Positions 1 through 7,861 of a stretch of DNA of 46,296 nucleotides are shown piece by piece. This stretch comes from Flavobacteriales bacterium (GTDB lineage Bacteria > Bacteroidota > Bacteroidia > Flavobacteriales_D > Sanyastnellaceae). How positions within the stretch are numbered: position 1 is the first letter of the stretch; each line of letters begins with the position of its first letter. A program made the position numbers and the translations under genes. Location of the stretch: positions 1 through 46,296 of the forward strand of contig PKEB01000011.1 of assembly GCA_002863125.1 (NCBI GenBank), written 5' to 3'. The notes below the pieces were generated by a model that made no database searches, was not told the origin of the DNA, and saw only the letters and a list, made by a program, of their open reading frames with translations.

Positions 1-201
1 GAACAAACCAGTCATATCGGTCACGGCACTCACATCCCAGCTAGAGATGTCCCCGTAGGCTGCCAAGGCTGCGTTTTGATCACTGGTCCACATATCGACA
101 GCCTCATGGATGTTCTCGTTTGTAATCGGCGTCTGCGCATCCAAAAGAATAGGCCACATCACCAGTATCAAGAACAAAGGGAAATTACTAAACCACTTCA
201 T
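1..201 (-). CDS. DUF285 / BspA-like surface protein, N-terminal part
   Basis: The gene starts at 201 and runs off the left edge, leaving 67 codons. It opens with a hydrophobic signal peptide (MKWFSNFPLFLILVMWPILL, then DAQ), so it is exported. The mature part contains ISSWDVSAVTDMTGLF, which matches the repeat unit of the DUF285 / BspA-type leucine-rich surface protein family (pattern W(D/N)VSxVTDMxxMF). Members of this family in Bacteroidota are usually secreted or surface-bound and often carry a T9SS tail, but the C-terminus lies outside the window. The repeat identification is strong; the function is unknown. Confidence 0.8.
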   Translation of the reverse strand, partial: MKWFSNFPLFLILVMWPILLDAQTPITNENIHEAVDMWTSDQNAALAAYGDISSWDVSAVTDMTGLF

Positions 202-308
202 TGTGAAAGACTTTAATCGGCTAAAAAATTATATCGATGAGCAATGTAAGTATTTTTAGCGATAGTTTGAGGTTTTTTAACGAATACTCCCTTGCCCCAA
301 TTTGAGCC

Positions 309-803
309 TCACGGCATGGCAATCGCTTCCAAATTCCGAACCAACGGCAGCTCGACCGCGGTGCATCCGCTTTCATCGCTTTGAATCATGAAGGCCGCTT
401 CCGACAAGTAAGATCCTGAGCGAGCGGGGCGCTCTTCCTCCAAAAACATCACCCCTTCTCTCACTGCTTGGTAGAAATTGCGAGAGCCCGACCACTGCCA
501 CGCACCATTCTCCTCCGCACGAACGCGCAACGGAATCAGGATCGAGTCCACTGCGAGCATCCACTCACTGCGGGCATTGAAGCCCTTCGCTGGCGGGCCA
601 AGCACGACGTACACGCGTTGTTTCCGGAGGTTGCTCTCTCGCCCGGGCAGGACATCCTGCAAGGTGAAATGGTCTGCTTGCCAAGCCTCGACCGAGCACG
701 TTTCACCCGCTACCACCATGTGTGGTGCACTGCAGCCCTGCAGGGTTATCAGCCCTATGACAACCATGGAAAACCCAAGCGCTATGAACAAGGAGGATTT
801 CAT
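309..803 (-). CDS. Predicted lipoprotein, function unknown
   Basis: This encodes 164 aa starting at ATG 803, seven bases after the stop of the preceding T9SS gene, so the two are probably co-transcribed. The N-terminus is a lipoprotein signal: MKSS, a hydrophobic core, then the lipobox LQGC. The acylated Cys would be residue 24. The mature protein has no domain I recognise. An in-frame upstream start at 842 exists but lies inside the previous gene and would bury the signal peptide, so I prefer 803. It is the last gene of the minus-strand run that begins with the dapF fusion. Confidence 0.7.
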   Translation of the reverse strand: MKSSLFIALGFSMVVIGLITLQGCSAPHMVVAGETCSVEAWQADHFTLQDVLPGRESNLRKQRVYVVLGPPAKGFNARSEWMLAVDSILIPLRVRAEENGAWQWSGSRNFYQAVREGVMFLEEERPARSGSYLSEAAFMIQSDESGCTAVELPLVRNLEAIAMP

Positions 804-810
804 TTGAACA

Positions 811-2247
811 TTAACGCACCACCCAGACGGGTATTGCTTCATGGGTTCCGCTCACCTGCAGCACATACACGCCGAGGCTTAGTCCGCTGACATCTCCAGT
901 CTCCCCATACCCATCAAGCACGATGTGCCCTGCAACGTCTGACAGACTCCAACGGGAACCCGCAGGGACATTAACAACGGTGAAAGTGCTGCGAACCGGA
1001 TGGGGGTAGACCGCCAAGGGCGGAACTCGGCCCCACTCTTCAACGGCCACTGCGTCTTCGCTAACTTCAACTTGGACGTTCGTCGCCGTTTCGTTGTTAC
1101 CCACCTGCGGGGATGGCGCCACCACCAAGTACACATCGTCCCGGCCATTGGAATAGCCATCCGTGGCACCAATCATCCACAAACGACCGTCGGAGGCGTA
1201 TAGGATGGCAGCAGGCGATTCATCCCATTGCGTGCCAAACGTGGGACCACCTTGCCATACCCCGCCATCGGTCCATCGCGAAAACAACCACTCGCCTTCA
1301 CCGAGTCCCAAATCGCTGGTCGCGGCGATGGTCGCAAAATTGTTGGGACCGTACCACGCAATGTCTTCGCCCGCCACATCCACCCCTGAGCCAGGGATGG
1401 TTTGGAGGATGGTATCCCCTTGCAGATTCAAGCATGCAAACCCCAATCGCATCCCATCGGGGGTATCTGCATTGAAGAGCATCACCACGGTCGAATCGCG
1501 CACATCCACCGCCTTGGCGCTCGTCGGCGAATCATACGGCGTCGCATAGCTCCAGTGCACATTGCCATCCAGCGCATCGAAAATTGTACAATGCGCCTGG
1601 TCGTTGACGGAGGTAGACACGGCTATGCCCCCCCCAATGAACGCGGCATCGGTTACTTCATCCGCTGCTCCGCTGTCCCACGACCACGCACTGTCAAAAA
1701 CCCATGCATCCTCGCTCCAAGTGTGCAACGTCACGTGCACATCCCCGCCGCCGGTTGCGTAGGTCGTCCCCACCGACCACAGAGAATCGTTGCGCTGAAG
1801 AAGCCGAGCGGGAATGTCCCACGCGTCGGAACCCCACTGAGTCTCCGAAATCGAATTGCCTTCGGCGTCGAGGGTATACCAGCCCCAATCGTATGCTGCC
1901 GAAGCGTTCTCGTAGCGAACGCCCAACACAGTAATGAAGCCCGCCCCGTGTTCGACAGCATCGACAGGCTGCAGCAATGGGGTGTCTGAAACAGTCGCGT
2001 TCCAAACCGGATTCACAAGCGAATCAAAACGGTGGAGCCACGCATGGGGTTCTTCGTCGGTTGTGCTGTTCGATGAGCTCAGTGCGAGGACGTCGCCATC
2101 GCCGAGTTCGACCAACCGAAGGCCGCGGTCGTCTCGCTGCCCTCCATACACGCGTACCTCAACGGTGTCGACTTGCGCCCAACCTCCCACGGCTGCACAC
2201 ATGCTCGCCGCAATGCATGCCGTTTCAATCCACTTGAACGGCCGCAT
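811..2247 (-). CDS. Secreted protein with type IX secretion C-terminal tail
   Basis: This encodes about 478 aa. The N-terminus (MRPFKWIETACIAASM...GWAQ) is a signal peptide. The body is rich in W, D and G and resembles a beta-propeller or repeat protein that compares values (many DS, DG and W motifs), but I cannot assign a named domain. The last 75 residues have the T9SS type A sorting layout: YPHPVRSTFTV, then SLSDVAGHIV, then LGVYVLQVSG and a basic end (VVR). It should therefore be exported and possibly attached to the surface. The start at 2247 overlaps the end of kdsA by 23 bases; an ATG at 2253 is also possible. Expression is probably coupled to kdsA. Confidence 0.8.
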   Translation of the reverse strand: MRPFKWIETACIAASMCAAVGGWAQVDTVEVRVYGGQRDDRGLRLVELGDGDVLALSSSNSTTDEEPHAWLHRFDSLVNPVWNATVSDTPLLQPVDAVEHGAGFITVLGVRYENASAAYDWGWYTLDAEGNSISETQWGSDAWDIPARLLQRNDSLWSVGTTYATGGGDVHVTLHTWSEDAWVFDSAWSWDSGAADEVTDAAFIGGGIAVSTSVNDQAHCTIFDALDGNVHWSYATPYDSPTSAKAVDVRDSTVVMLFNADTPDGMRLGFACLNLQGDTILQTIPGSGVDVAGEDIAWYGPNNFATIAATSDLGLGEGEWLFSRWTDGGVWQGGPTFGTQWDESPAAILYASDGRLWMIGATDGYSNGRDDVYLVVAPSPQVGNNETATNVQVEVSEDAVAVEEWGRVPPLAVYPHPVRSTFTVVNVPAGSRWSLSDVAGHIVLDGYGETGDVSGLSLGVYVLQVSGTHEAIPVWVVR

Positions 2248-3046
2248 GTACACGTTTCAATTGAGTGAGCAAGTCCTTGAGCTGATCCAGCGGCAACATG
2301 TTCGCTCCGTCCGAAAGTGCTTCGCCCGGACGGGGGTGCGTTTCAATGAAAACCCCGTTGGCGCCAGCGGCTACGGCTGCTTTGCCAATGGTGGCAATCA
2401 GTTCTGGTCGACCACCGGTGACTCCGGACGATTGATTGGGCTGTTGCAAACTGTGGGTGATGTCGGCAATGACAGGAGCCATTCGTGCCATCACCGGGAA
2501 GCCGCGCATGTCCACCACTATGTCGTGGTAGCCGAACATGGTCCCGCGTTCGGTCAGCCAGACGCGCGAGTTGCCCGAATCTTGGACCTTGACCACTGCG
2601 TGTTGCATGGCTTCGGGCGAGAGGAATTGACCTTTCTTGATGTTGACCACTTTACCTGTTTGTGCGGCAGCTACGAGCAAGTCGGTTTGCCGGCACAAGA
2701 AAGCCGGAATTTGCAGAACGTCGACGTAACCTGCAGCCATCTCCGCTTCTTCTGCTGCGTGAATGTCCGTGGTGGTAGGCAGGGAAAAACGCTCGCCGAC
2801 TTTAGCAAGGATTTCGAGGGCTTTCTCATCGCCAATGCCGGTAAAGCTGTCCAACCGCGAGCGGTTCGCCTTGCGGTACGACCCCTTGAAAATCAGTGGG
2901 AGGTCCAAGGCCGCACAGACTTCGGCGACTCCTTCCGCCACTTCCATGGCGATACCTTCTCCTTCAATGGCGCAAGGACCAGCGATAATCTGTAGCCGGT
3001 TGCCTGCTGTCCATCCTGCGTTTTGGAAACGTTCCGCTTGGTTCAT
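2225..3046 (-). CDS. kdsA: 3-deoxy-D-manno-octulosonate-8-phosphate synthase (KDO8P synthase)
   Basis: This 273-aa protein condenses arabinose-5-phosphate with phosphoenolpyruvate to make KDO-8-phosphate, the precursor of the lipopolysaccharide inner core. It aligns along its whole length with the family: IAGPCAIEG, KGSYRKANRS, PTTTDIH, IPAFLCRQTDLL, KKGQFL, LTERGTMFGYHD and ETHPRPGEALSDG. A Cys is present in the GPC motif (C25). With H198, E235 and D246 it matches the metal ligands C11, H185, E222 and D233 of the Aquifex enzyme, so this is the metal-dependent class, not the E. coli type, which has Asn there. The gene lies 42 bases after the predicted barrel gene and overlaps the T9SS gene. 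Confidence 0.96.
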   Translation of the reverse strand: MNQAERFQNAGWTAGNRLQIIAGPCAIEGEGIAMEVAEGVAEVCAALDLPLIFKGSYRKANRSRLDSFTGIGDEKALEILAKVGERFSLPTTTDIHAAEEAEMAAGYVDVLQIPAFLCRQTDLLVAAAQTGKVVNIKKGQFLSPEAMQHAVVKVQDSGNSRVWLTERGTMFGYHDIVVDMRGFPVMARMAPVIADITHSLQQPNQSSGVTGGRPELIATIGKAAVAAGANGVFIETHPRPGEALSDGANMLPLDQLKDLLTQLKRVHAAVQVD

Positions 3047-3088
3047 GAGGTAAAGTTCGTGGTTTCTGGTGGAGTGAATGCGACGGCT

Positions 3089-4243
3089 TTACAAGTTTTG
3101 GTAGCGAAGGGTGATGCCGCGCCCGTACGCCGCGTTGGAACCCCAACCAAACGGATCTTCAATGAACAGCATCCAAGCGTGTTCACCTGGCTTTCGCCAG
3201 CGCGCCCACGCTGCAGGGCGCAACCGGCCCCAGCCGCCAGCGACCAACTGCACACCCGCTTGCCATCGCTTGCCAATGGCTCGACGGTAACCAGTGACTG
3301 CCCTTGGTACGGGCATCCAATCCCCCATCTGTGCCTGCACGTCCCATCCGGAACGCGGGCCGAGAGGGTATTCAAACGAGGCATCGATGCGAAAAGGCAT
3401 CAAGCCAAACCGGTACCGCTCGTTCAATGTGGTGATGACCTCCGATGCACCGAAAGATTCCGTTAGCGATTCCACGGAGAATCCAGAGCCCGAGAATGTC
3501 AGTCCGGTCGTTTCCACCAAGGTATCGACCTGCAATTCGGTCCATTTGGGCGCAACGGTGAACCCCAAGTTTTGTACGCGCAGGTGGAAAGCAAACGGCG
3601 CTTCTTCCCGCAGGAAATGCCACTCGACATTGGTGGCCAACCCCCACGAACCGCCTTCGGCCCACCCCATGTGGCCGCGGACGTATCCGGACAAATAGTC
3701 CAACCCTTCGCTCACATATAAGTGCCCATTGCGAATCCGCGCATCAGTCGACCGCAGGCGGTAGACAAACCCCAGTTCGATGCGATTCCGGTTTGCACCT
3801 TCCAATCCAATGGCCGCCTGAATCCAAGTTCCCGCGCGAAATCGTGAACCGTCCAACACGTCCCATCGACCGAGGTGTCCGGCATTGCCAGTGAATACCA
3901 AATCAAACAGTTCCGGCGTCCACCGGATGTCGCCGAGGGTTTTGAATTGAATCGAACCGCACAGCCTCGATTCCGTCTCTTTCCAAGGACGCAAGCTGCG
4001 CCAAGTCACAGCCACACCCGAAGTGTATCCAAATGCGCCCATTTCACTGGCTTGATCCGCCTGTGCGGACTCCACCAAGGTTCGATCAATGTGGCCTCCG
4101 CGAATGAGCAGCGCAGCCAATTCGTTAGACAGGGCATTGGAACGATGTTGACCCCACGCCGTGGCTTCCCACGTCAATGAATCCAACTGTCCCTGAGCAG
4201 CGCAGGACAGAGCCAAAAACAAGTATGCGAGCCAGCCCCTCAT
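3089..4243 (-). CDS. Predicted outer-membrane beta-barrel protein
   Basis: This encodes 384 aa with a short signal peptide (MRGWLAYLFLALSCAAQGQ). The rest alternates polar and aromatic/hydrophobic residues in strands, such as GSIQFKTLGDIRW, VEWHFL, FHLRVQNLGFTV and WQAGVQLVAGGWGRL. It ends in RGITLRYQNL, close to the terminal beta-signal of outer-membrane barrels. It resembles the DUF5723 type of Bacteroidota barrel proteins, but that assignment is from memory and weak. The start codon overlaps the stop of the preceding lipoprotein gene (ATGA), which points to translational coupling. The ligand or role is unknown. Confidence 0.6.
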   Translation of the reverse strand: MRGWLAYLFLALSCAAQGQLDSLTWEATAWGQHRSNALSNELAALLIRGGHIDRTLVESAQADQASEMGAFGYTSGVAVTWRSLRPWKETESRLCGSIQFKTLGDIRWTPELFDLVFTGNAGHLGRWDVLDGSRFRAGTWIQAAIGLEGANRNRIELGFVYRLRSTDARIRNGHLYVSEGLDYLSGYVRGHMGWAEGGSWGLATNVEWHFLREEAPFAFHLRVQNLGFTVAPKWTELQVDTLVETTGLTFSGSGFSVESLTESFGASEVITTLNERYRFGLMPFRIDASFEYPLGPRSGWDVQAQMGDWMPVPRAVTGYRRAIGKRWQAGVQLVAGGWGRLRPAAWARWRKPGEHAWMLFIEDPFGWGSNAAYGRGITLRYQNL

Positions 4244-5787
4244 TGCACACTGACTTGATACGTTCCTTCACATGCCACCTGCAGCCGAACCCGCTCCGCG
4301 CCAGTAAACTGCACTGGACCTACGGAGGTCATCGCCGCTTCGATGATCAAGGTGGCCGGCGAGGCCAAGCGGGCTTCATCGATGGGGATGCGCACCTCGG
4401 TCACCTCGGCCATCGGGAAGGCAGCGACTTCGGCCGAAAACACCTCAGGGTCGAGCGCCGGATCTTCGTAATCCCACGTTCCGTTTAGGTTCCAATGCAC
4501 CGGGTAGCCATTTGTGATCCGCACAATGAGTTCGCCAGTGAATCCGGCCAGGTCGGTCCCTTCCAACACGAGCGAACGGACGACGCGAAAATCCTCAACG
4601 GCCCCTTCCAACGGCCATTCAAAATCGAAGTACAGTTGCGGGGGCTGACGCGTATCGAGAAAATCTTGCCCGCCCGAGACATCGCCAAGCGGATTGAGCA
4701 AAGCTTCTCCACTCGCGGTGACAACCTCAGGCAAGTACCCCAACAAATCGAACAACGACGGAGTTGTTTGAAGCAAATCGATCTCCCAGACGGTCGGTTC
4801 CACCTCCCCTCCGCTCCAGTCCGCTCGAGCAATTTGCTGGGGGACGCCGAGCGCCGGATGGCTCACGGCAATGCCATCTACCGACAGCGCATCCAATTGC
4901 AAACGCAAGTCTGCGGCAATGGTGTTGCGAAACTGAAGCGTGGCACGCGTGGGCTCGATTTGTAAAAACCCACCGGGAAAATCCGCGGGTTGGAACACGG
5001 TTTGATCCACGTCGAAGGCAACCGTCTCCTGGCCAAAATACCCGCCAACTTGTTCCACGACCATGTCTTGGAAGTGCATCCTCACCCGAATGCTATCGGT
5101 TCCATATACCTGCGCCGTATCCGTGATGTCTGTGGGTGTCCCGATGATCAATTGACTCGCAATTCGGTTGATTTCATTGCCCGAAACACCGGTCAAATCG
5201 ATGACCGCACCGGCCAGATCAATGCTGCCCGACTCGGTCTGGAATGCTACGCCGTCACTCGGGGGCAGCACCACTTTCAACTCCACCGCCTCACCGCCGA
5301 TGGTCACGCTGGGGAAGTCATACTGCAGTTGCACGGAGCCATTGGTGGAACTCTCAACGAGGTAATCGATGCGTCCGCCCGACAGCACGAGACCTGAAAA
5401 TTGTTGGTCGATTCCCTGAAATACAATGTCCTCCTCGGAATCCAGCAACACCGTCCCGGGGGGCACGGGAAAGGGTCCACCCATGAAGTCCGGTGTAAGC
5501 TCTTGGGCTACGATGGTATCGGGCAGTTCTGTGAGCGAGGGAATTTCCCAATCAGCAACCGGCCCCTCAAATCGGAGGACCGCCGGCGCACCCTCTTCTA
5601 CGTCGATGCTGCCATTCTCCGAGGAGGCCTCAATGACATCCACCCAGCTCCAACCGTCATCGATGAGCGGCAGCGCAACGTCAACGGTCCACGTGGTAGG
5701 TTCGCGTTTGCACCCAAAAGCCACTGCGGCAAGCAGGAGGACGAAAAGTCCTTGCTGGAATCGAATGCGGGTATGGAGGCGTTTCAT
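4240..5787 (-). CDS. Large predicted lipoprotein, function unknown
   Basis: This encodes 515 aa from ATG 5787. That start overlaps the stop of the dapF fusion gene in an ATGA motif. The frame stays open further upstream, but that stretch is antisense-like shadow over the neighbour and lacks a signal peptide. The N-terminus MKRLHTRIRFQQG is followed by a hydrophobic core and the lipobox AFGC, with Cys about residue 24. The mature part is almost entirely beta-strand-like (repeated ID, VEL, LQL and DTAQV patterns), suggesting stacked beta-sandwich domains. I do not recognise a family. The overlaps on both sides suggest that it works with the barrel protein downstream. Confidence 0.7.
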   Translation of the reverse strand: MKRLHTRIRFQQGLFVLLLAAVAFGCKREPTTWTVDVALPLIDDGWSWVDVIEASSENGSIDVEEGAPAVLRFEGPVADWEIPSLTELPDTIVAQELTPDFMGGPFPVPPGTVLLDSEEDIVFQGIDQQFSGLVLSGGRIDYLVESSTNGSVQLQYDFPSVTIGGEAVELKVVLPPSDGVAFQTESGSIDLAGAVIDLTGVSGNEINRIASQLIIGTPTDITDTAQVYGTDSIRVRMHFQDMVVEQVGGYFGQETVAFDVDQTVFQPADFPGGFLQIEPTRATLQFRNTIAADLRLQLDALSVDGIAVSHPALGVPQQIARADWSGGEVEPTVWEIDLLQTTPSLFDLLGYLPEVVTASGEALLNPLGDVSGGQDFLDTRQPPQLYFDFEWPLEGAVEDFRVVRSLVLEGTDLAGFTGELIVRITNGYPVHWNLNGTWDYEDPALDPEVFSAEVAAFPMAEVTEVRIPIDEARLASPATLIIEAAMTSVGPVQFTGAERVRLQVACEGTYQVSVQ

Positions 5788-7808
5788 GGCTCTTGCTTCG
5801 CTGCATCCGAAAGGGACCAAGGCACCTTCCACGGATCCAGACTCAACCAAACGGCCCAGCCCAACAACAACATGGACAAGGGGACGAATTGGGGAACGAA
5901 AATAAACAGCAACAAAAAGCCGACGACGCCCACGGACAAAATCCACCGGAACCAGCGGTGCCAGCGGCCCTTGGGAAGGAACCAAAGCAAGGGCAAGAAG
6001 GGCGAGGCCCAAAGCATGTTCCAATTGCCCCACGTATCGCGGTGATCGGTCAACGTCCACATCGCGAGCAACAACAGACCAAGCACGCCTGCCAACACCT
6101 GCACGGCCTTGCCTGCACGACGCTCCCTCAACGAAGTCACGCGGCCCGCGCGGTGGCTCAGCAACCGCCGAACCGACCATACGAGCGTCCAAATGAGGAC
6201 CAATGCACACCACAACACCGGATGCGCCAACGCCAGCGTGTAGACGACGCTGCGAAACCACGATCGCTGCGGGGGCAGCAATTCTTCCGCAGGCCCGGCA
6301 ACTGAGCGGCCGTCGAGGGTGGCGTTTTGCAGTTGCTGCATCAAACCGTCGGGGAGGAAACTCGAACCGCATGGCGGCATCAATCGATCGGCACGCGGAC
6401 CGAGGATGAAGTCGATGCCTGTTTCAATCCACGCATCCCCGTGCATGTACGGACGCAGTGCCTCGCGGTAGGTTACGCCCAGTGCAGCGTCGGCGGCGCA
6501 CCCGCTGTCCCAGCGATCGCCGAACACGGCGTGCAGAACCGTCAGCACACGTGATGAGCAATTGTCTTCGAAAAACTTGTAGGCGTAGACCCGGTTTTCA
6601 GGGAGGTAATTCCATTCGAGGTAGGCTACCAATGCCCGTGCATCGTCCGGCGACAAGGCAAGCGGTTGTTCCAAAATGGCCCGCTCGAAGTGCATATACT
6701 CGCGCTGCAAGGAGGAGAAAGGCGATTTGGCCAATCGATAGTTCAATTCACCGCGCATGAAGCGCAGGTAAAATCCTTCACCAAACTCAAACGTACCGTA
6801 GTTGTACGTCAAATCCACTGGTGGCGTCTGGCCAGGATCGAACACGCGGATGGCCGTGTGCCCCCAGGCGCTGTACAAATCTGGTCCGGGTGAACCGGTG
6901 AGAACGGAGACTTCCACCTCATCCGTCCAATTGCCCTGGGCTGCGGCGGCGCGCATCCACCCCATCCCGAGCGCCACCACCAAAACCGTCCATTTCAAAC
7001 CGTTCCAAGCTGCGCGCAACACTTCATTGGCCGCGCCATATAGCCATACGTTGCTGTATGCGCCGGTCGTTTCCTCGGGTTCGTGGAGTTGCACCCGCAG
7101 CGTCCCGCCCGGCATCCGTACCTCGCGCCGCAATGAACCACCGCGTTCAGCATGGTCAGCGACGGCGGCGGCAACGGCGCCCGTTCCGCAGGCACGCGTT
7201 TCAGCCTCTACCCCCCGCTCGTACGTTCGCATCGCAAGTGTATCGGCGTCAATCCGTTGCACAAAATCCACATTGGTACCGTCCGGTGCATACTCCACGC
7301 CGTAGCGAATGGCGCGGCCCTCACCACCTACATCGCGCGAAGCTGCATTTTCCACCCAAATCAAATGATGCGGAGATCCCGTGTCGACAAATGTGGCCCC
7401 TTCAGCGGCGGCCTTGGGCGGAGCAATGGGTCGCAATTCAACACCGGGCTCTGCATGAACTTCATCCCAGGCCACCGCATGGCAGCCATCGCATGCGTGC
7501 AAGGAGCCGCCCGATTGGGGCATCCACCCTTGCCCGCGCAAAAACGCAAAGAGCGCGCGGCTTCCATTGCCGCAGAATGACCGGGACCCATCTGCGTTGA
7601 CGTAATCCATTTCCCATTCGGGGCAAGGCATCGCGTCCTTCGCGTTGTTCAAGGGCTGAAAAAAGATCAATCCGTCCGCCCCAACACCATTCGCAGCGTC
7701 ACACATGGCCGCAATCGTCGCCGCTTCGGGCAGCACAGCCCAATCCCTGCGGTCCAACAGAATGAACGCATTTCCCGTCCCCTCCCATTTCCAAGCATTG
7801 ATGAGCAT
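5784..7808 (-). CDS. dapF: Diaminopimelate epimerase fused to a DUF4105 membrane protein
   Basis: One open frame of 674 aa joins two proteins that are normally separate. Residues 1-264 are DapF, which interconverts LL- and meso-diaminopimelate for lysine and peptidoglycan synthesis. Its start is WEGTGNAFILLD, and both catalytic cysteines are present: C79 in SFCGNGSRA and C207 in ETRACGTGA. After a short linker, residues 271-291 look like a signal peptide or membrane anchor (LKWTVLVVALGMGW, then AAAAQ). Residues 295-500 are DUF4105 (the Lnb N-terminal periplasmic domain): LLxGSPGPDLYSAWGHTAIRV-like motif with H317, YNYGTFEF, and EDNCSSR with C417. About five membrane segments follow at 520-660. 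The codon for residue 271 is TTG (6996-6998), so the second part could start there on its own. I chose ATG 7808 because DapF homology starts there and the longer frame would overlap the divergent gene. Confidence 0.9.
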   Translation of the reverse strand: MLINAWKWEGTGNAFILLDRRDWAVLPEAATIAAMCDAANGVGADGLIFFQPLNNAKDAMPCPEWEMDYVNADGSRSFCGNGSRALFAFLRGQGWMPQSGGSLHACDGCHAVAWDEVHAEPGVELRPIAPPKAAAEGATFVDTGSPHHLIWVENAASRDVGGEGRAIRYGVEYAPDGTNVDFVQRIDADTLAMRTYERGVEAETRACGTGAVAAAVADHAERGGSLRREVRMPGGTLRVQLHEPEETTGAYSNVWLYGAANEVLRAAWNGLKWTVLVVALGMGWMRAAAAQGNWTDEVEVSVLTGSPGPDLYSAWGHTAIRVFDPGQTPPVDLTYNYGTFEFGEGFYLRFMRGELNYRLAKSPFSSLQREYMHFERAILEQPLALSPDDARALVAYLEWNYLPENRVYAYKFFEDNCSSRVLTVLHAVFGDRWDSGCAADAALGVTYREALRPYMHGDAWIETGIDFILGPRADRLMPPCGSSFLPDGLMQQLQNATLDGRSVAGPAEELLPPQRSWFRSVVYTLALAHPVLWCALVLIWTLVWSVRRLLSHRAGRVTSLRERRAGKAVQVLAGVLGLLLLAMWTLTDHRDTWGNWNMLWASPFLPLLWFLPKGRWHRWFRWILSVGVVGFLLLFIFVPQFVPLSMLLLGWAVWLSLDPWKVPWSLSDAAKQEP

Positions 7809-7861
7809 CGCAACGAAGGTAACCCATCCGTGCTGGCCTATCTTTACCCTGTCAACGAAAA

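Noticed and set aside
1934-2995. Plus-strand open frame of 353 codons opposite kdsA and the T9SS gene
   Set aside because: It is antisense to well-identified coding sequence, has no recognisable domain, and its length follows from the high GC content.
5788-6372. Upstream extension of the large lipoprotein gene to a 710-codon frame
   Set aside because: The added part is a shadow of the DUF4105 coding region in another frame; the lipoprotein signal and the ATGA overlap mark 5787 as the start.
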